From assembly GCF_018623035.1 (NCBI RefSeq), contig NZ_CP076023.1, forward strand, positions 1,240,001 to 1,304,000: 64,000 bases of DNA, written 5' to 3'. Source of the DNA: Cellulomonas dongxiuzhuiae (GTDB lineage Bacteria; Actinomycetota; Actinomycetes; Actinomycetales; Cellulomonadaceae). Every line of letters starts with the position of its first letter. Positions within the stretch are counted from its first letter, which is position 1. Below the pieces are notes generated by a model. The model was not told the DNA's origin. It saw only the letters and a program-made list of their open reading frames with translations, and searched no databases. Of this stretch, positions 1 through 9,395 are shown piece after piece. Made by a program: the position numbers and the translations under genes.

Positions 1-569
1 CGCAGTACGCCCGCGATCACACCGACACGAACGTCCTCGGGTTCACGATCTCGCCCGTGCTGTACCAGTCGGTCAACCCGGCGAGCATCATCGTGCTCGC
101 GCCCGTGTTCGCGTGGCTCTGGGTGCGGCTGGGGGACCGGCCGTCGACGGCCGTGAAGTTCGCGATCGGCCTGACCCTCGCGGCGCTGAGCTTCGTGTTC
201 CTGGCGGTGGCGTCCGCCGTGGCCGGAGACGGGCGCTCGCCGTGGTGGGTGCTCGTGGTCGTCTACGTCGTGCAGACGCTCGGGGAGCTGTGCCTGTCAC
301 CCGTCGGGCTCGCGGCCACGACGCTGCTCGCCCCCCTGGCGTTCCGCGGCCAGGCCATGGCGCTGTGGTTCCTGGCGCCCGCGGCGGGCCAGGCGATCAC
401 GGCGCAGCTCATCACGGCGACCGACGGGATGAGCCGGACCAGCTTCTTCGGCGGCATCGGGCTCGTCACGCTCGTGGTCGCGGGAGTGATGTTCGCGCTC
501 GCGCCGTGGGTGACCCGGCGCATCCGCGAGGGCGCGGAGACCGACGAGGAGATCGCGGCACGTCACTGA
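1..569 (+). CDS. POT/PTR-family peptide transporter, C-terminal fragment
   Basis: This is the 3' end of a gene that begins outside the window; the reading frame is open from base 3. The visible 188 residues hold several hydrophobic helices separated by short charged loops, and end in a charged cytoplasmic tail. The segment around NPASIIVLAPVFAWLWVRLG, and the later GELCLSPVGL followed by a helix beginning AMALWFL, are typical of the C-terminal half of proton-coupled di/tripeptide permeases (POT family, DtpT type). Known members import small peptides across the cytoplasmic membrane with protons. Family assignment rests on half the protein only; substrate cannot be read from it. Confidence 0.8.
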   Translation, partial: QYARDHTDTNVLGFTISPVLYQSVNPASIIVLAPVFAWLWVRLGDRPSTAVKFAIGLTLAALSFVFLAVASAVAGDGRSPWWVLVVVYVVQTLGELCLSPVGLAATTLLAPLAFRGQAMALWFLAPAAGQAITAQLITATDGMSRTSFFGGIGLVTLVVAGVMFALAPWVTRRIREGAETDEEIAARH

Positions 570-632
570 GCAGGGGCGCCGACGGAGCCGTGAGAAGTTC
601 ACCCGGTCGTGGTGCCGGTCCGGGCGTGTCGG

Positions 633-1658
633 TCAGCCGTGGCGGGGCGGGCCCGTGGAGGCGCGCGGCACGAGCTCGGTCGGCAGCCGACGGTGCGTCT
701 GGACGTCGGTACCCGCGATGAGGTCGACCAGCAGGTGCAGCGCGGCCGCCCCCATGGCCTGCAGCGGCTGCGACACGGTCGTCAGCGGCGGCGTGCTGAG
801 CGCCGACTCGGGGACGTTGTCGAAGCCGATCACGGACAGGTCCTCGGGCACCTCGAGCCCCAGCGCCTGGGCCACGTCCAGGACGGCCAGGGCCGACAGG
901 TCGTTGGCCGCGAACACCGCGGTGGGGCGGTCCGGACGGTCCAGCAGGACGCGCGCGGGCTCCTGCGACGCGCCCCGGCGGTAGTCGCCCATGCCCACGA
1001 GGCTCTCGTCGACCGGAACTCCCGCGGCGGCCATCGCGCTGCGGAACCCCTGGTCACGCAGGCGCGCGGACGCGAGATCGGGGCGTCCGCCGAGGAACGC
1101 GATCCGGCGGTGGCCCAGCTCGAGCAGGTGCCGGGTCGCGAGCACCGCACCTGCGAGGTTGTCCGAGTCGACGGTGGGCAGGCCGGTCGGGCCGGCGTGC
1201 GGGTCGACCGCGACGACCGGCACGCCGGGGCGCGCCTCGACCACGGTCGGCGTCACGATGATCGCGCCGTCGATGAGCGTCCCGGACAGCCGGGACAGGT
1301 AGCGCCGTTCCCAGCCGACCTCGGCCGAGCCGCCGCCCCCGGAGTAGGCGAGCAGCTCGTACCCGGTGGTGGTGACGGCGTTGCCGGCGCCCTTGAGGAG
1401 CTCGGCGGAGAAGGGCTCGAACTCCGCGACGAGGATGCCCAGGACGTTGGTCCGGTACGACCGCAGCGACCGCGCGCCGAGGCTCGCCTCGTAGCCCAGG
1501 TCCGCGATCACCTCCTGAACTCGCTCAAGTGTGCGCTGCGAGACGCCGTAGCGGCCATTGACGACCTTGGAGACGGTGGCGACGGAGACCCCAGCAGTTC
1601 GGGCGACATCGGCCATCTTGACGCGGGGGAGCGAATCCACGCGGTGATCATAGGACAT
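633..1658 (-). CDS. LacI-family transcriptional regulator of the sugar uptake/GH3 locus
   Basis: 341 residues with an N-terminal LacI helix-turn-helix (about residues 15-35, ADVARTAGVSVATVSKVVNG) and a periplasmic-binding-protein-like effector domain with the usual VIGFDNVPES stretch near the C-terminus. The frame is open further upstream, but ATG 1658 is preferred: a GTTATC -10-like hexamer on the minus strand ends exactly 6 nt before it, the spacing seen across this window. The gene is divergent from the sugar-binding protein, and a perfect 20-bp palindrome in between overlaps its own -10, so it probably represses itself and the importer. The inducing sugar is unknown, likely a product released by the neighbouring GH3 enzyme. 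Confidence 0.9.
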   Translation of the reverse strand: MSYDHRVDSLPRVKMADVARTAGVSVATVSKVVNGRYGVSQRTLERVQEVIADLGYEASLGARSLRSYRTNVLGILVAEFEPFSAELLKGAGNAVTTTGYELLAYSGGGGSAEVGWERRYLSRLSGTLIDGAIIVTPTVVEARPGVPVVAVDPHAGPTGLPTVDSDNLAGAVLATRHLLELGHRRIAFLGGRPDLASARLRDQGFRSAMAAAGVPVDESLVGMGDYRRGASQEPARVLLDRPDRPTAVFAANDLSALAVLDVAQALGLEVPEDLSVIGFDNVPESALSTPPLTTVSQPLQAMGAAALHLLVDLIAGTDVQTHRRLPTELVPRASTGPPRHG

Positions 1659-1660
1659 CG

Positions 1661-1680
1661 TGTCGATAACGTTATCGACA
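1661..1680. promoter_or_regulatory. LacI operator (perfect 20-bp palindrome)
   Basis: TGTCGATAACGTTATCGACA reads the same on both strands and has the central CG flanked by AACG/CGTT typical of LacI-family operators. It lies between the divergent lacI gene and the sugar-binding protein gene, 3 nt from the lacI start, and contains the likely lacI -10 (1665-1670). A TTGACA at 1685-1690 could be a -35 for the importer, although no good -10 follows at 17 bp. Confidence 0.85.
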
Positions 1681-1756
1681 TCGATTGACACCGCTCCTGG
1701 ACCACTGTCAACCTGGGCGCCGTCCGACCTCTCAGCGACGACGAGGAGATTCAAAG

Positions 1757-3058
1757 ATGAAGAGGACTGCGGCACTGCGCGCGGTCGCGCTCGGCGCAGC
1801 GGTAGCGATGATCGCCACCGCCTGCAGCTCCGGGAGCGGCAGCGACGACGCCACTGAAGGCCCCGGCGAGAACGTCACCCTCTCGTGGTGGCACAACTCC
1901 AACACCGGTGCCGGCAAGGACTACTACGACCAGCTGGCCGACGAGTTCGAGTCGGACCACCCTGGCGTGACGATCGAGGTCACCGCCCTCCAGCACGAGG
2001 ACATGCTGATCAAGCTCGACGCGGCGTTCCAGTCGGGTGACGCACCCGACGTGTACATGGAGCGTGGCGGTGGCGAGCTGAAGGCGCACGTCGCTGCCGA
2101 GCTCACCAAGGACATCACCGACGACGCCGCGGACACCATCGCGGCGATCGAGGGCTCCGTCGCCGGTTGGACCGTCGAGGACCGCGTGTACTCGCTGCCG
2201 TTCTCGATGGGCGTGGTCGGCTTCTGGTACAACAAGACGATGTTCGCGGAGGCGGGCATCACCGAGCCGCCCAAGACGATGACCGACTTCTACGCGGCCG
2301 TCGACGCACTCAAGGCCGTGGGCATCGAGCCTGTGTCGGTCGGTGCGGGTTCGGCGTGGCCGGCAGCGCACTACTGGTACTACTTCGCGCTGCGTCAGTG
2401 CTCGCAGGACACCATCGCCGAGGCGTCGCAGACGCTCGAGTTCACGGACGACTGCTGGGTCAGGGCCGGTGAGAGCCTCGAGGAGCTCGTGTCGAAGGCG
2501 CCGTTCAACACGGGCTTCCTCGGCACCGAGGCCCAGGGCACGCCGGAGTCGGCGTCCGGTCTCCTCGCGAACCGCAAGGTCGCCATGGAGCTCGCCGGTC
2601 ACTGGGAGCCCGGCGTCATGCAGGGCCTGACGGAGGACGAGCAGGGCCTCGGCGAGGACACCGCCTGGTTCCCCTTCCCCGAGGTCGAGGGTGGCGAGGG
2701 TGACCCCGCCGCGCAGCTCGGTGGCGGCGACGCGTGGGCCTGCTCGCAGGACGCGCCCGACGTCTGCGTGGACTTCATCGAGTTCATGCTCTCGAACGAC
2801 GTGCAGAAGGGCTTCGCGGAGCTCGACATGGGTCTCCCGACGCTCCCGGCGGCCACGGCCTTCGTCGCAGCGCCCGAGCTGGCCCAGCTCCTGTCGTTCC
2901 GTAACGACGCGCCGTACGTCCAGCTGTACTTCGACACCCAGTTCGGCGAGAGCATCGGTGGCGCCATGAACGAGGCCATCGTGTCCGTGTTCGCGGGGAG
3001 CGGGACGCCTCAGGGCGTCGTCGACGCGACCCAGGCCGCGGCTGACCTCGAGAAGTGA
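1757..3058 (+). CDS. ABC sugar importer, extracellular solute-binding lipoprotein
   Basis: 433 residues. The start is ATG 1757, preceded by GAGGAG 8 nt upstream; the longer open frame from 1685 has no ribosome site. A lipoprotein signal peptide ends at Cys23 (IATAC), followed by a Ser/Gly-rich linker and a family 1 (MalE/UgpB type) binding-protein fold. The protein is expected to be lipid-anchored outside the membrane and to deliver a mono- or oligosaccharide to the two permeases that follow with start/stop overlaps. No ATP-binding subunit is encoded here, so a shared MsiK/MsmK-type ATPase elsewhere is likely. The LacI palindrome upstream suggests induction by the substrate. The exact sugar is not predictable; the adjacent GH3 enzyme suggests a beta-linked oligosaccharide or xylo-oligomer. 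Confidence 0.9.
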   Translation: MKRTAALRAVALGAAVAMIATACSSGSGSDDATEGPGENVTLSWWHNSNTGAGKDYYDQLADEFESDHPGVTIEVTALQHEDMLIKLDAAFQSGDAPDVYMERGGGELKAHVAAELTKDITDDAADTIAAIEGSVAGWTVEDRVYSLPFSMGVVGFWYNKTMFAEAGITEPPKTMTDFYAAVDALKAVGIEPVSVGAGSAWPAAHYWYYFALRQCSQDTIAEASQTLEFTDDCWVRAGESLEELVSKAPFNTGFLGTEAQGTPESASGLLANRKVAMELAGHWEPGVMQGLTEDEQGLGEDTAWFPFPEVEGGEGDPAAQLGGGDAWACSQDAPDVCVDFIEFMLSNDVQKGFAELDMGLPTLPAATAFVAAPELAQLLSFRNDAPYVQLYFDTQFGESIGGAMNEAIVSVFAGSGTPQGVVDATQAAADLEK

Positions 3059-4110
3059 CCGACGTGGCAGGAGACCTGACCCCCCGCGGGGGGCGCGCAA
3101 ACAGGGCTGCTGCCGCCACCGCAGTGAACCCGGGTGCCACCGGCCAGGCCACGGCCTGGTCGGTGGCCCCTGGGCCGCGGGGGCGCGGAGCGTCGTCCAA
3201 CGAGTGGCGCAAGCGCCTCGAGATCCTCTTCTTCGTGGCCCCGGCGCTGCTGCTCTTCGCCATCTTCGTCGTGGTGCCGGTCGTCCAGGCCGCCCGCTAC
3301 TCCGTGTTCCGGTGGAACGGCCTCGGGCCGATGGAGAACTTCGTCGGTCTCCAGAACTACGTCACGGCGCTCGGCGACATGATCTTCCAGCGTGCCGTGA
3401 CCAACAACCTCACGATCGCGGTCCTCTCGATCGCGATCCAGCTCCCGATCGGCCTGCTGATCGCTCTGCTGCTGAACCGCAAGTTCCCCGGGCAGACCGC
3501 GATGCGCGTCATCGTGTTCGTGCCCTACGTGCTGGCCGAGGTCGTCGCCGGTGTCATCTGGAAGCTGCTGCTGCAGCCGCAGGGTGGCGTCAACGCGTTC
3601 CTCGAGGCCATCGGGCTCGGCGGGTTCGCCAAGGCGTGGGTCGGTGACCCGAACGTCGCGCTGTGGACCGTCATGGGTGTGCTCACCTGGAAGTACTGCG
3701 GTCTGGCGATCGTCCTGCTCCTCGCCGGCCTCCAGGGGGTCCCCGAGGAGCTCCACGAGGCCGCGTCGATCGACGGCGCGAGCTGGTGGCAGACGCAGCG
3801 CAAGATCACGATCCCGCTGCTCGGCCCGACCATCCGCACCTGGATGTTCCTGTCGATGATCGGATCGCTGCAGCTGTTCGACATGGTGTGGATCCTCACG
3901 AAGGGCGGTCCGGACAACGCGACCGTCACCATGGCGACCTACCTGATCCGCCAGGGCACCGAGCGCAGCCAGTACGGCTACTCGTCCGCGGTCGCGATCA
4001 TCCTCTTCGTCATCTCGTTCGTGCTGGCGGGCCTGTTCCAGGCGTTCGTCCTCAACCGCGACTCGGGCGACGACAAGCCGAAGCAGCGCCGGAAGAAGGT
4101 GTCCCGATGA
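3055..4110 (+). CDS. ABC sugar importer permease, MalF type
   Basis: 351 residues. GTG 3055 overlaps the stop of the binding protein (GTGA), implying translational coupling; a slightly later GTG at 3064 is possible. A Pro/Gly/Arg-rich cytoplasmic N-terminus of about 50 residues precedes six predicted membrane helices, starting with LEILFFVAPALLLFAIFV. The EAA loop that contacts the ATPase is visible near residue 232 (EELHEAASIDGASWWQTQRK). Together with the next gene it should form the transmembrane channel of a carbohydrate uptake class 1 importer. The C-terminus is lysine/arginine-rich (KPKQRRKKVSR). Confidence 0.92.
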   Translation: MTDVAGDLTPRGGRANRAAAATAVNPGATGQATAWSVAPGPRGRGASSNEWRKRLEILFFVAPALLLFAIFVVVPVVQAARYSVFRWNGLGPMENFVGLQNYVTALGDMIFQRAVTNNLTIAVLSIAIQLPIGLLIALLLNRKFPGQTAMRVIVFVPYVLAEVVAGVIWKLLLQPQGGVNAFLEAIGLGGFAKAWVGDPNVALWTVMGVLTWKYCGLAIVLLLAGLQGVPEELHEAASIDGASWWQTQRKITIPLLGPTIRTWMFLSMIGSLQLFDMVWILTKGGPDNATVTMATYLIRQGTERSQYGYSSAVAIILFVISFVLAGLFQAFVLNRDSGDDKPKQRRKKVSR

Positions 4111-4988
4111 CCTCCGTCGTCGCCCCGCCGTCACGCGGCTCGCGAGGAGCGGCCCGGTCCGGCTCCCAGCGCCGTCGTTCGATCAGCCCGTGGGTCTACG
4201 TCGCGTCCGTCCTGGTCGCCGGGATCACGCTGGCACCCGTCGTGTACGCGGTGCTCAGCGGCTTCCGCTCGAACGGCCAGCTGGGTGCGAACCCGGTCGG
4301 CCTGCCGAACCCGTGGGTCTTCGAGAACTACGTCGGCGTCCTGACCTCGGGGAGCTTCTGGCAGTACGCGGTGAACTCGGTCATCATCGCCGGTGTCACC
4401 ACGGCGCTCGTCGTGATCGCCGGCGTCATGGCGGCGTACCCGCTCGCGCGCTACCGCTTCAAGGGCCGTCAGGCGCTCTTCAACGTGTTCGTCATGGGTC
4501 TGATGTTCCCCCTGACGGTGGCCATCATCCCGCTGTTCCTCATGGTCCGTGAGCTCGGGCTGACCAACACCTACTGGGGTGTGGCACTGCCGCAGGCGGC
4601 GTTCGCGCTGCCGATGACGATCGTCATCCTGCGGCCTTTCCTCATGGCGTTGCCGGACGAGCTCGAGGAGGCCGCGATGCTCGACGGTGCGTCGCGCATC
4701 GGGTTCTTCTGGCGGATCCTGGTCCCGCTGTCGGGCCCGGGGATGGTGACCACCGGTGTGCTCGCGTTCGTGGGCTCCTGGAACGGCTACCTGCTGCCGC
4801 TGCTCTTCCTCAACAACCCCGCGCTCAAGACGCTCCCGCTCGGCGTCGCGGACTTCTCCACCGAGCACTCGGCCGACACGGCCGGTGTGCTCGCGTTCAC
4901 CTCGCTCGCGGTCATCCCGGCGCTGGTGTTCTTCCTGACGATGCAGAAGCGGATCGTCAGTGGCCTGCAGGGGGCCGTGAAGGGCTGA
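4107..4988 (+). CDS. ABC sugar importer permease, MalG type
   Basis: 293 residues. ATG 4107 overlaps the stop of the preceding permease (ATGA); the frame is open further upstream but only as a shadow of the MalF-type gene. Six membrane helices follow a short basic N-terminus. The EAA loop reads DELEEAAMLDGASRIGFFWR, with the conserved Gly. It pairs with the upstream permease and depends on an ATPase not encoded in this operon. The C-terminal QKRIVSGLQGAVKG is the normal MalG-type ending, so the gene is complete. Confidence 0.92.
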   Translation: MTSVVAPPSRGSRGAARSGSQRRRSISPWVYVASVLVAGITLAPVVYAVLSGFRSNGQLGANPVGLPNPWVFENYVGVLTSGSFWQYAVNSVIIAGVTTALVVIAGVMAAYPLARYRFKGRQALFNVFVMGLMFPLTVAIIPLFLMVRELGLTNTYWGVALPQAAFALPMTIVILRPFLMALPDELEEAAMLDGASRIGFFWRILVPLSGPGMVTTGVLAFVGSWNGYLLPLLFLNNPALKTLPLGVADFSTEHSADTAGVLAFTSLAVIPALVFFLTMQKRIVSGLQGAVKG

Positions 4989-5107
4989 GCCCTTCCCCCT
5001 GACGTCCCCACCCTGGCGTGTCCGGGGCCTCGCGCGAGCTGTGCGCGGGGCCCCGGGCCGTCCGTGCCCGCATCGTGGCGGGCGCGCACGTGAAGGAGAG
5101 CAGTCCA

Positions 5108-7387
5108 GTGACGCAGATCGAGCTGTCCGGAGGCCCACGCGTCTCGCAGCGGGTGCGGGATCTCCTGGCTCGCATGACGCTCGACGAGAAGCTCGCCCAG
5201 ATCGTCGGCTTCTGGGAGAAGAGCGAGGGCGAGGCCGTCGCCCCGCTCCAGGGCGAGTTCGAGGCGCCGCGCGGGCTCGACGACGCGATCCAGGACGGGC
5301 TCGGCCACCTCACGCGCGTCTACGGCACACGCCCGGTCGACGCGGCGGAGCGGGCCGCCTGGCTCTGGGCCAAGCAGCGCTGGTTCGTCAACGAGACCCG
5401 CCTCGGCATCCCCGCTCTCGTGCACGAGGAGTGCCTCACCGGGCTCTCCGCGTGGGGTGCGGCGACCTTCCCGACCCCCCTGGCCTGGGGCGCGTCCTTC
5501 GACGCCGACCTCGTCACGCGCATGGGCGAGCTCATCGGCGGGTCGATGCGCGAGCTGGGCATCCACCAGGGCCTGGCCCCCGTGCTGGACGTCATCCGCG
5601 ACCCCCGCTGGGGTCGCGTGGACGAGTGCATCTCCGAGGACCCCTACCTGGTCGGCACGCTGGGCACGTCGTACGTCCGCGGCCTGCAGTCGACAGGCGT
5701 CCACGCCACGCTCAAGCACTTCGTCGGGTACTCGGCCTCCCAGTCCGGCCGCAACTTCGCCCCGGTCCACATCGGCCGTCGTGAGCTGGCCGACGTCCTG
5801 CTCGTGCCGTTCGAGATGGGTGTCGTCGACGGCGGGGTGCGCTCCGTCATGCACTCCTACGCCGGCATCGACGGCGTGCCCGTCGCGGCCGACCCCGACC
5901 TGCTGACCGGTCTGCTGCGCGAGCGCTGGGGCTTCGACGGCACGGTGGTCGCCGACTACTTCGGCGTCGCGTTCCTCCAGCTGCTGCACCACGTCGCCGC
6001 CGACCTCGGTGAGGCTGCCGGCCAGGCGCTCGCCGCCGGCGTCGACATCGAGCTGCCGACGGGTGACGCGTACCTCGAGCCGCTCGCCGCCGCCGTCCGC
6101 GCGGGCACCGTCGACGAGGCGCTCGTCGACCGCGCGGTGCTGCGGGCGCTCGCCCAGAAGGAGGCGCTGGGCCTGCTCGACGCGACCTTCGAGGACGAGC
6201 CGCCTACCGACGTCGACCTGGACTCGCCCGAGCACCGCGAGGTCGCGGCCCTCCTCGCCGAGCGCTCGCTCGTGCTGCTCACGAACGACGGCACGCTGCC
6301 CCTCGCGCGGGACGCCCGCGTGGCGGTGATCGGCCCGAACGCCGACCGGGCCGCCGCGCTGTTCGGCTGCTACTCGTTCCTCAACCACGTGCTCGCGCAC
6401 CACCCGGACGCGGTGGTCGGGATCGAGACGCCCACCGTGCTCGAGGCCCTGCGCCGCGAGCACGGCGGCGACGTCTCCTCCACGCCCGGCTGCGCGGTGG
6501 ACGACGACGACCGTTCGGGCTTCGCCGCGGCCGTCGCCGTGGCGAGCGCCGCGGACGTCGCGGTGCTCGTGGTCGGCGACCACGCCGCGCTGTTCGGCCG
6601 TGGCACGGTCGGCGAGGGCTGCGACCGGGACGACCTCGAGCTGCCCGGCGTCCAGCGTCAGCTCGTCGAGGCCGTCCTGGCGACCGGCACGCCCGTCGTG
6701 CTCGTCATGCTCACGGGCCGCCCCTACGCGGTGGACTGGGCGCTCGAGCGCTGCGCCGCAGCGGTGCAGGCCTTCTTCCCGGGGGAGGAGGGCGGCAACG
6801 CGGTCGCCGGTGTCCTCACGGGCCGCGTGAACCCGTCGGGCCGGCTGCCGGTCTCGCTGCCACGCTCCGCCGGCGCGCAGCCCTACACCTACCTGCACCC
6901 GACGCTGGGCGGCGACGGCGACGTCACCAACCTCAGCACCGTGCCGACGCTGCCGTTCGGCCACGGGCTGTCGTACACGTCCTTCACCCGCACGGACCTG
7001 CGGGTGGCGCCCGGCGCCACCACCAGCGCCGGTCTGACCGTCACCGTGACCGTCACCAACACCGGGGACCGGGCAGGTGCCGACGTCGTGCAGCTCTACG
7101 GCAAGGACGTCGTCGCGAGCGTCACGCGCCCCGTGGCTCAGCTGCTCGGCTACCGCCGGGTCGAGCTCGCGCCCGGCCGGTGCGTCGAGGTCGAGCTCGC
7201 CGTGCCCGCCGCGCGCCTCGCGTTCACCGACCGCACGGGTCGCCGCGTCGTCGAGCCCGGAGCGCTCGAGGTGTGGGTGGGGCCGTCGTGCGCGCAGCGC
7301 GAGACCCAGGCCGTCGTCGACCTCGCCGGCCCGACCTACCCCGTGACGATCGACGACCCCCGCTGGACCGGCGTCACGGTCCGCTGA
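5108..7387 (+). CDS. Glycoside hydrolase family 3 beta-glucosidase/beta-xylosidase
   Basis: 759 residues, no signal peptide, so cytoplasmic. Start GTG 5108 has GAAGGAGAG 8 nt upstream; the frame is open to 5018 without a ribosome site. The GH3 N-terminal barrel carries KHFVGYSASQSGRNF and the nucleophile Asp283 in TVVADYFGV; an alpha/beta sandwich domain and a C-terminal fibronectin III-like domain (from about residue 630, TVTVTVTNTGDRAGADVVQL) follow. The VVADYF form of the nucleophile motif is more usual in xylosidase-like GH3 branches than the SDW form of classical beta-glucosidases, but specificity is not settled by sequence. It lies 119 nt after the importer and probably hydrolyses the imported oligosaccharide inside the cell, under the same LacI control. 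Confidence 0.9.
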   Translation: MTQIELSGGPRVSQRVRDLLARMTLDEKLAQIVGFWEKSEGEAVAPLQGEFEAPRGLDDAIQDGLGHLTRVYGTRPVDAAERAAWLWAKQRWFVNETRLGIPALVHEECLTGLSAWGAATFPTPLAWGASFDADLVTRMGELIGGSMRELGIHQGLAPVLDVIRDPRWGRVDECISEDPYLVGTLGTSYVRGLQSTGVHATLKHFVGYSASQSGRNFAPVHIGRRELADVLLVPFEMGVVDGGVRSVMHSYAGIDGVPVAADPDLLTGLLRERWGFDGTVVADYFGVAFLQLLHHVAADLGEAAGQALAAGVDIELPTGDAYLEPLAAAVRAGTVDEALVDRAVLRALAQKEALGLLDATFEDEPPTDVDLDSPEHREVAALLAERSLVLLTNDGTLPLARDARVAVIGPNADRAAALFGCYSFLNHVLAHHPDAVVGIETPTVLEALRREHGGDVSSTPGCAVDDDDRSGFAAAVAVASAADVAVLVVGDHAALFGRGTVGEGCDRDDLELPGVQRQLVEAVLATGTPVVLVMLTGRPYAVDWALERCAAAVQAFFPGEEGGNAVAGVLTGRVNPSGRLPVSLPRSAGAQPYTYLHPTLGGDGDVTNLSTVPTLPFGHGLSYTSFTRTDLRVAPGATTSAGLTVTVTVTNTGDRAGADVVQLYGKDVVASVTRPVAQLLGYRRVELAPGRCVEVELAVPAARLAFTDRTGRRVVEPGALEVWVGPSCAQRETQAVVDLAGPTYPVTIDDPRWTGVTVR

Positions 7388-7466
7388 GCCGTCCGCCGGC
7401 GGTCGGAGCAGCCGCCGCCGGCGGATCACTGGACGGACGTCCGACGTGCGTGCCGCTGCGCGGGCG

Positions 7467-7499
7467 TAGCGTGTCGAGGTCGTCACCCCGGAGGTGACG
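7467..7499 (+). promoter_or_regulatory. Probable promoter -10 and 5' leader hairpin of the first ilvD
   Basis: TAGCGT at 7467-7472 looks like an actinobacterial -10. The transcript would begin just before a hairpin, CGTCACC/GGTGACG (7481-7487 with 7493-7499, loop CCGGA), ahead of the GAAGGAG ribosome site at 7514-7520. No branched-chain codon-rich leader peptide is present, unlike ilvB and cimA. Weakly supported. Confidence 0.3.
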
Positions 7500-7528
7500 T
7501 CGTGCCCCCGTGCGAAGGAGATCCCACG

Positions 7529-9391
7529 TTGAGCCGTCCGCTGCGCTCTCGTACCTCGACCCACGGCCGGAACATGGCCGGTGCGCGTGCGCTGTGGCGT
7601 GCGACGGGCATGACGTCCGAGGACTTCGGCAAGCCGATCATCGCGATCGCGAACTCCTACACGCAGTTCGTCCCCGGGCACGTGCACCTCAAGGACATGG
7701 GTGACCTCGTCGCGGGCGCGATCCGCGAGGCGGGCGGCGTCGCCAAGGAGTTCAACACGATCGCGGTCGACGACGGCATCGCGATGGGCCACGGCGGCAT
7801 GCTCTACTCGCTGCCGAGCCGTGACCTCATCGCCGACTCGGTCGAGTACATGGTCAACGCGCACTGCGCCGACGCGATCGTCTGCATCTCCAACTGCGAC
7901 AAGATCACGCCCGGCATGCTCAACGCGGCGCTGCGGCTGAACATCCCGGTGATCTTCGTGTCCGGCGGGCCGATGGAGGCCGGCAAGGCGGTGGTCGCCG
8001 ACGGCGTGGCGAAGACGCACCTGAACCTCATCAACGCGATCAACTACTCGGCCGACGACAACGTGTCCGACGAGGCGCTGGGCCGCGTCGAGGAGAACGC
8101 GTGCCCCACGTGCGGCTCGTGCTCGGGCATGTTCACGGCCAACTCGATGAACTGCCTGACCGAGGCCCTCGGGCTCTCGCTGCCGGGCAACGGCTCGACG
8201 CTCGCGACGCACACGGCCCGGCGCGAGCTGTTCCTCGAGGCGGGACGCACGATCGTCGACCTCGCGCGCCGCTACTACCAGGACGAGGACGACAGCGTCG
8301 CGCCCCGGTCGATCGCCAACCGTGCGGCGTTCAGCAACGCCATGACGCTCGACGTCGCGATGGGCGGCTCCACCAACACCGTGCTGCACATCCTGGCGGC
8401 CGCGCAGGAGGCCGAGCTCGAGTTCACGCTCGAGGACATCGACACCATCAGCCGCCGGGTGCCGTGCCTCTCGAAGGTCGCGCCCAACCACCCGGACTTC
8501 CACATGGAGGACGTGCACCGCGCTGGCGGCATCCCCGCGCTGCTGGGCGAGCTGGACCGTGCCGGCCTGCTCGACCACGACGTCACCAGCGTGCACACCC
8601 CGACCCTGCGGGCGTGGCTGGACGACTGGGACATTCGCAGCGGCACGGCGACGCAGCGCGCGCTCGACCTGTTTCTGGCGGCGCCGGGCGGCGTGCGCAC
8701 GACGCAGGCGTTCTCCACGTCGAACGTGTGGGAGTCGCTCGACACGGACGCGGCCGCGGGCTGCATCCGCGACGCCGCGCACGCCTACACCGTCGAGGGC
8801 GGTCTCGCGGTGCTGCGGGGCAACCTGGCGCCGGACGGCGCGATCATCAAGACCGCGGGCATCGACCCCGACGTCTTCCACTTCGTGGGTCGCGCGCTGG
8901 TGTGCGAGTCGCAGGACGAGGCCGTCGACAAGATCCTGCGCAAGGAGGTCCAGCCCGGTCACGTCGTCGTGGTGCGCTACGAGGGCCCCGCGGGCGGGCC
9001 CGGCATGCAGGAGATGCTCTACCCGACGTCGTTCATCAAGGGCCGCGGCCTGGGCAAGGTGTGCGCGCTCCTCACCGACGGCCGGTTCTCGGGCGGGTCC
9101 AGCGGCATCTCCGTGGGTCACGTCAGCCCCGAGGCGGCCGCGGGCGGCACCATCGGGCTGGTCGAGGACGGCGACGAGATCGAGATCGACGTCGAGGCGC
9201 GGGTCATCCGGGTCAACGTCCCGGACGCCGTGCTCGCGGAGCGTCGCGCCAAGATGGAGGCGAGCGAGAACCCGTGGCAGCCGGTCGACCGCGACCGCTA
9301 CGTGTCGCCCGCGCTGCAGGCGTACGCGGCGATGGCGACGAGTGCCGACCGCGGCGCGGTGCGCGACGTGAGCCGGCTGCGGCGGCGCTGA
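7529..9391 (+). CDS. ilvD: Dihydroxy-acid dehydratase, E. coli-type
   Basis: 620 residues; converts 2,3-dihydroxy-isovalerate and -methylvalerate to the 2-keto acids in valine and isoleucine synthesis. TTG 7529 is chosen because GAAGGAG sits 8 nt upstream and the protein then starts [20 protein letters not shown], colinear with E. coli IlvD; GTG 7502 would lack a ribosome site. Cluster and active-site segments [12 protein letters not shown] and [18 protein letters not shown] are present. At the position where [2Fe-2S] enzymes have an early TPCN cysteine this protein has [12 protein letters not shown], as in the oxygen-sensitive [4Fe-4S] class. A second, different ilvD lies 600 bp downstream. 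Monocistronic; a convergent lipoprotein gene follows within 5 nt. Confidence 0.95.
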   Translation: MSRPLRSRTSTHGRNMAGARALWRATGMTSEDFGKPIIAIANSYTQFVPGHVHLKDMGDLVAGAIREAGGVAKEFNTIAVDDGIAMGHGGMLYSLPSRDLIADSVEYMVNAHCADAIVCISNCDKITPGMLNAALRLNIPVIFVSGGPMEAGKAVVADGVAKTHLNLINAINYSADDNVSDEALGRVEENACPTCGSCSGMFTANSMNCLTEALGLSLPGNGSTLATHTARRELFLEAGRTIVDLARRYYQDEDDSVAPRSIANRAAFSNAMTLDVAMGGSTNTVLHILAAAQEAELEFTLEDIDTISRRVPCLSKVAPNHPDFHMEDVHRAGGIPALLGELDRAGLLDHDVTSVHTPTLRAWLDDWDIRSGTATQRALDLFLAAPGGVRTTQAFSTSNVWESLDTDAAAGCIRDAAHAYTVEGGLAVLRGNLAPDGAIIKTAGIDPDVFHFVGRALVCESQDEAVDKILRKEVQPGHVVVVRYEGPAGGPGMQEMLYPTSFIKGRGLGKVCALLTDGRFSGGSSGISVGHVSPEAAAGGTIGLVEDGDEIEIDVEARVIRVNVPDAVLAERRAKMEASENPWQPVDRDRYVSPALQAYAAMATSADRGAVRDVSRLRRR

Positions 9392-9395
9392 GCGA

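Noticed and set aside
7471..7497. Eight-codon frame GTG TCG AGG ... TGA before the first ilvD as a leader peptide
   Set aside because: It codes VSRSSPRR with no branched-chain residues, its GTG overlaps the -10-like hexamer, and no terminator follows. It does not fit attenuation.
4787..9121. 1444-codon open frame on the minus strand
   Set aside because: It lies opposite the permease, GH3 and ilvD genes, which carry full family motifs; its translation is rich in Arg, Val and Asp with no domain. It is the usual antisense shadow of GC-rich genes.
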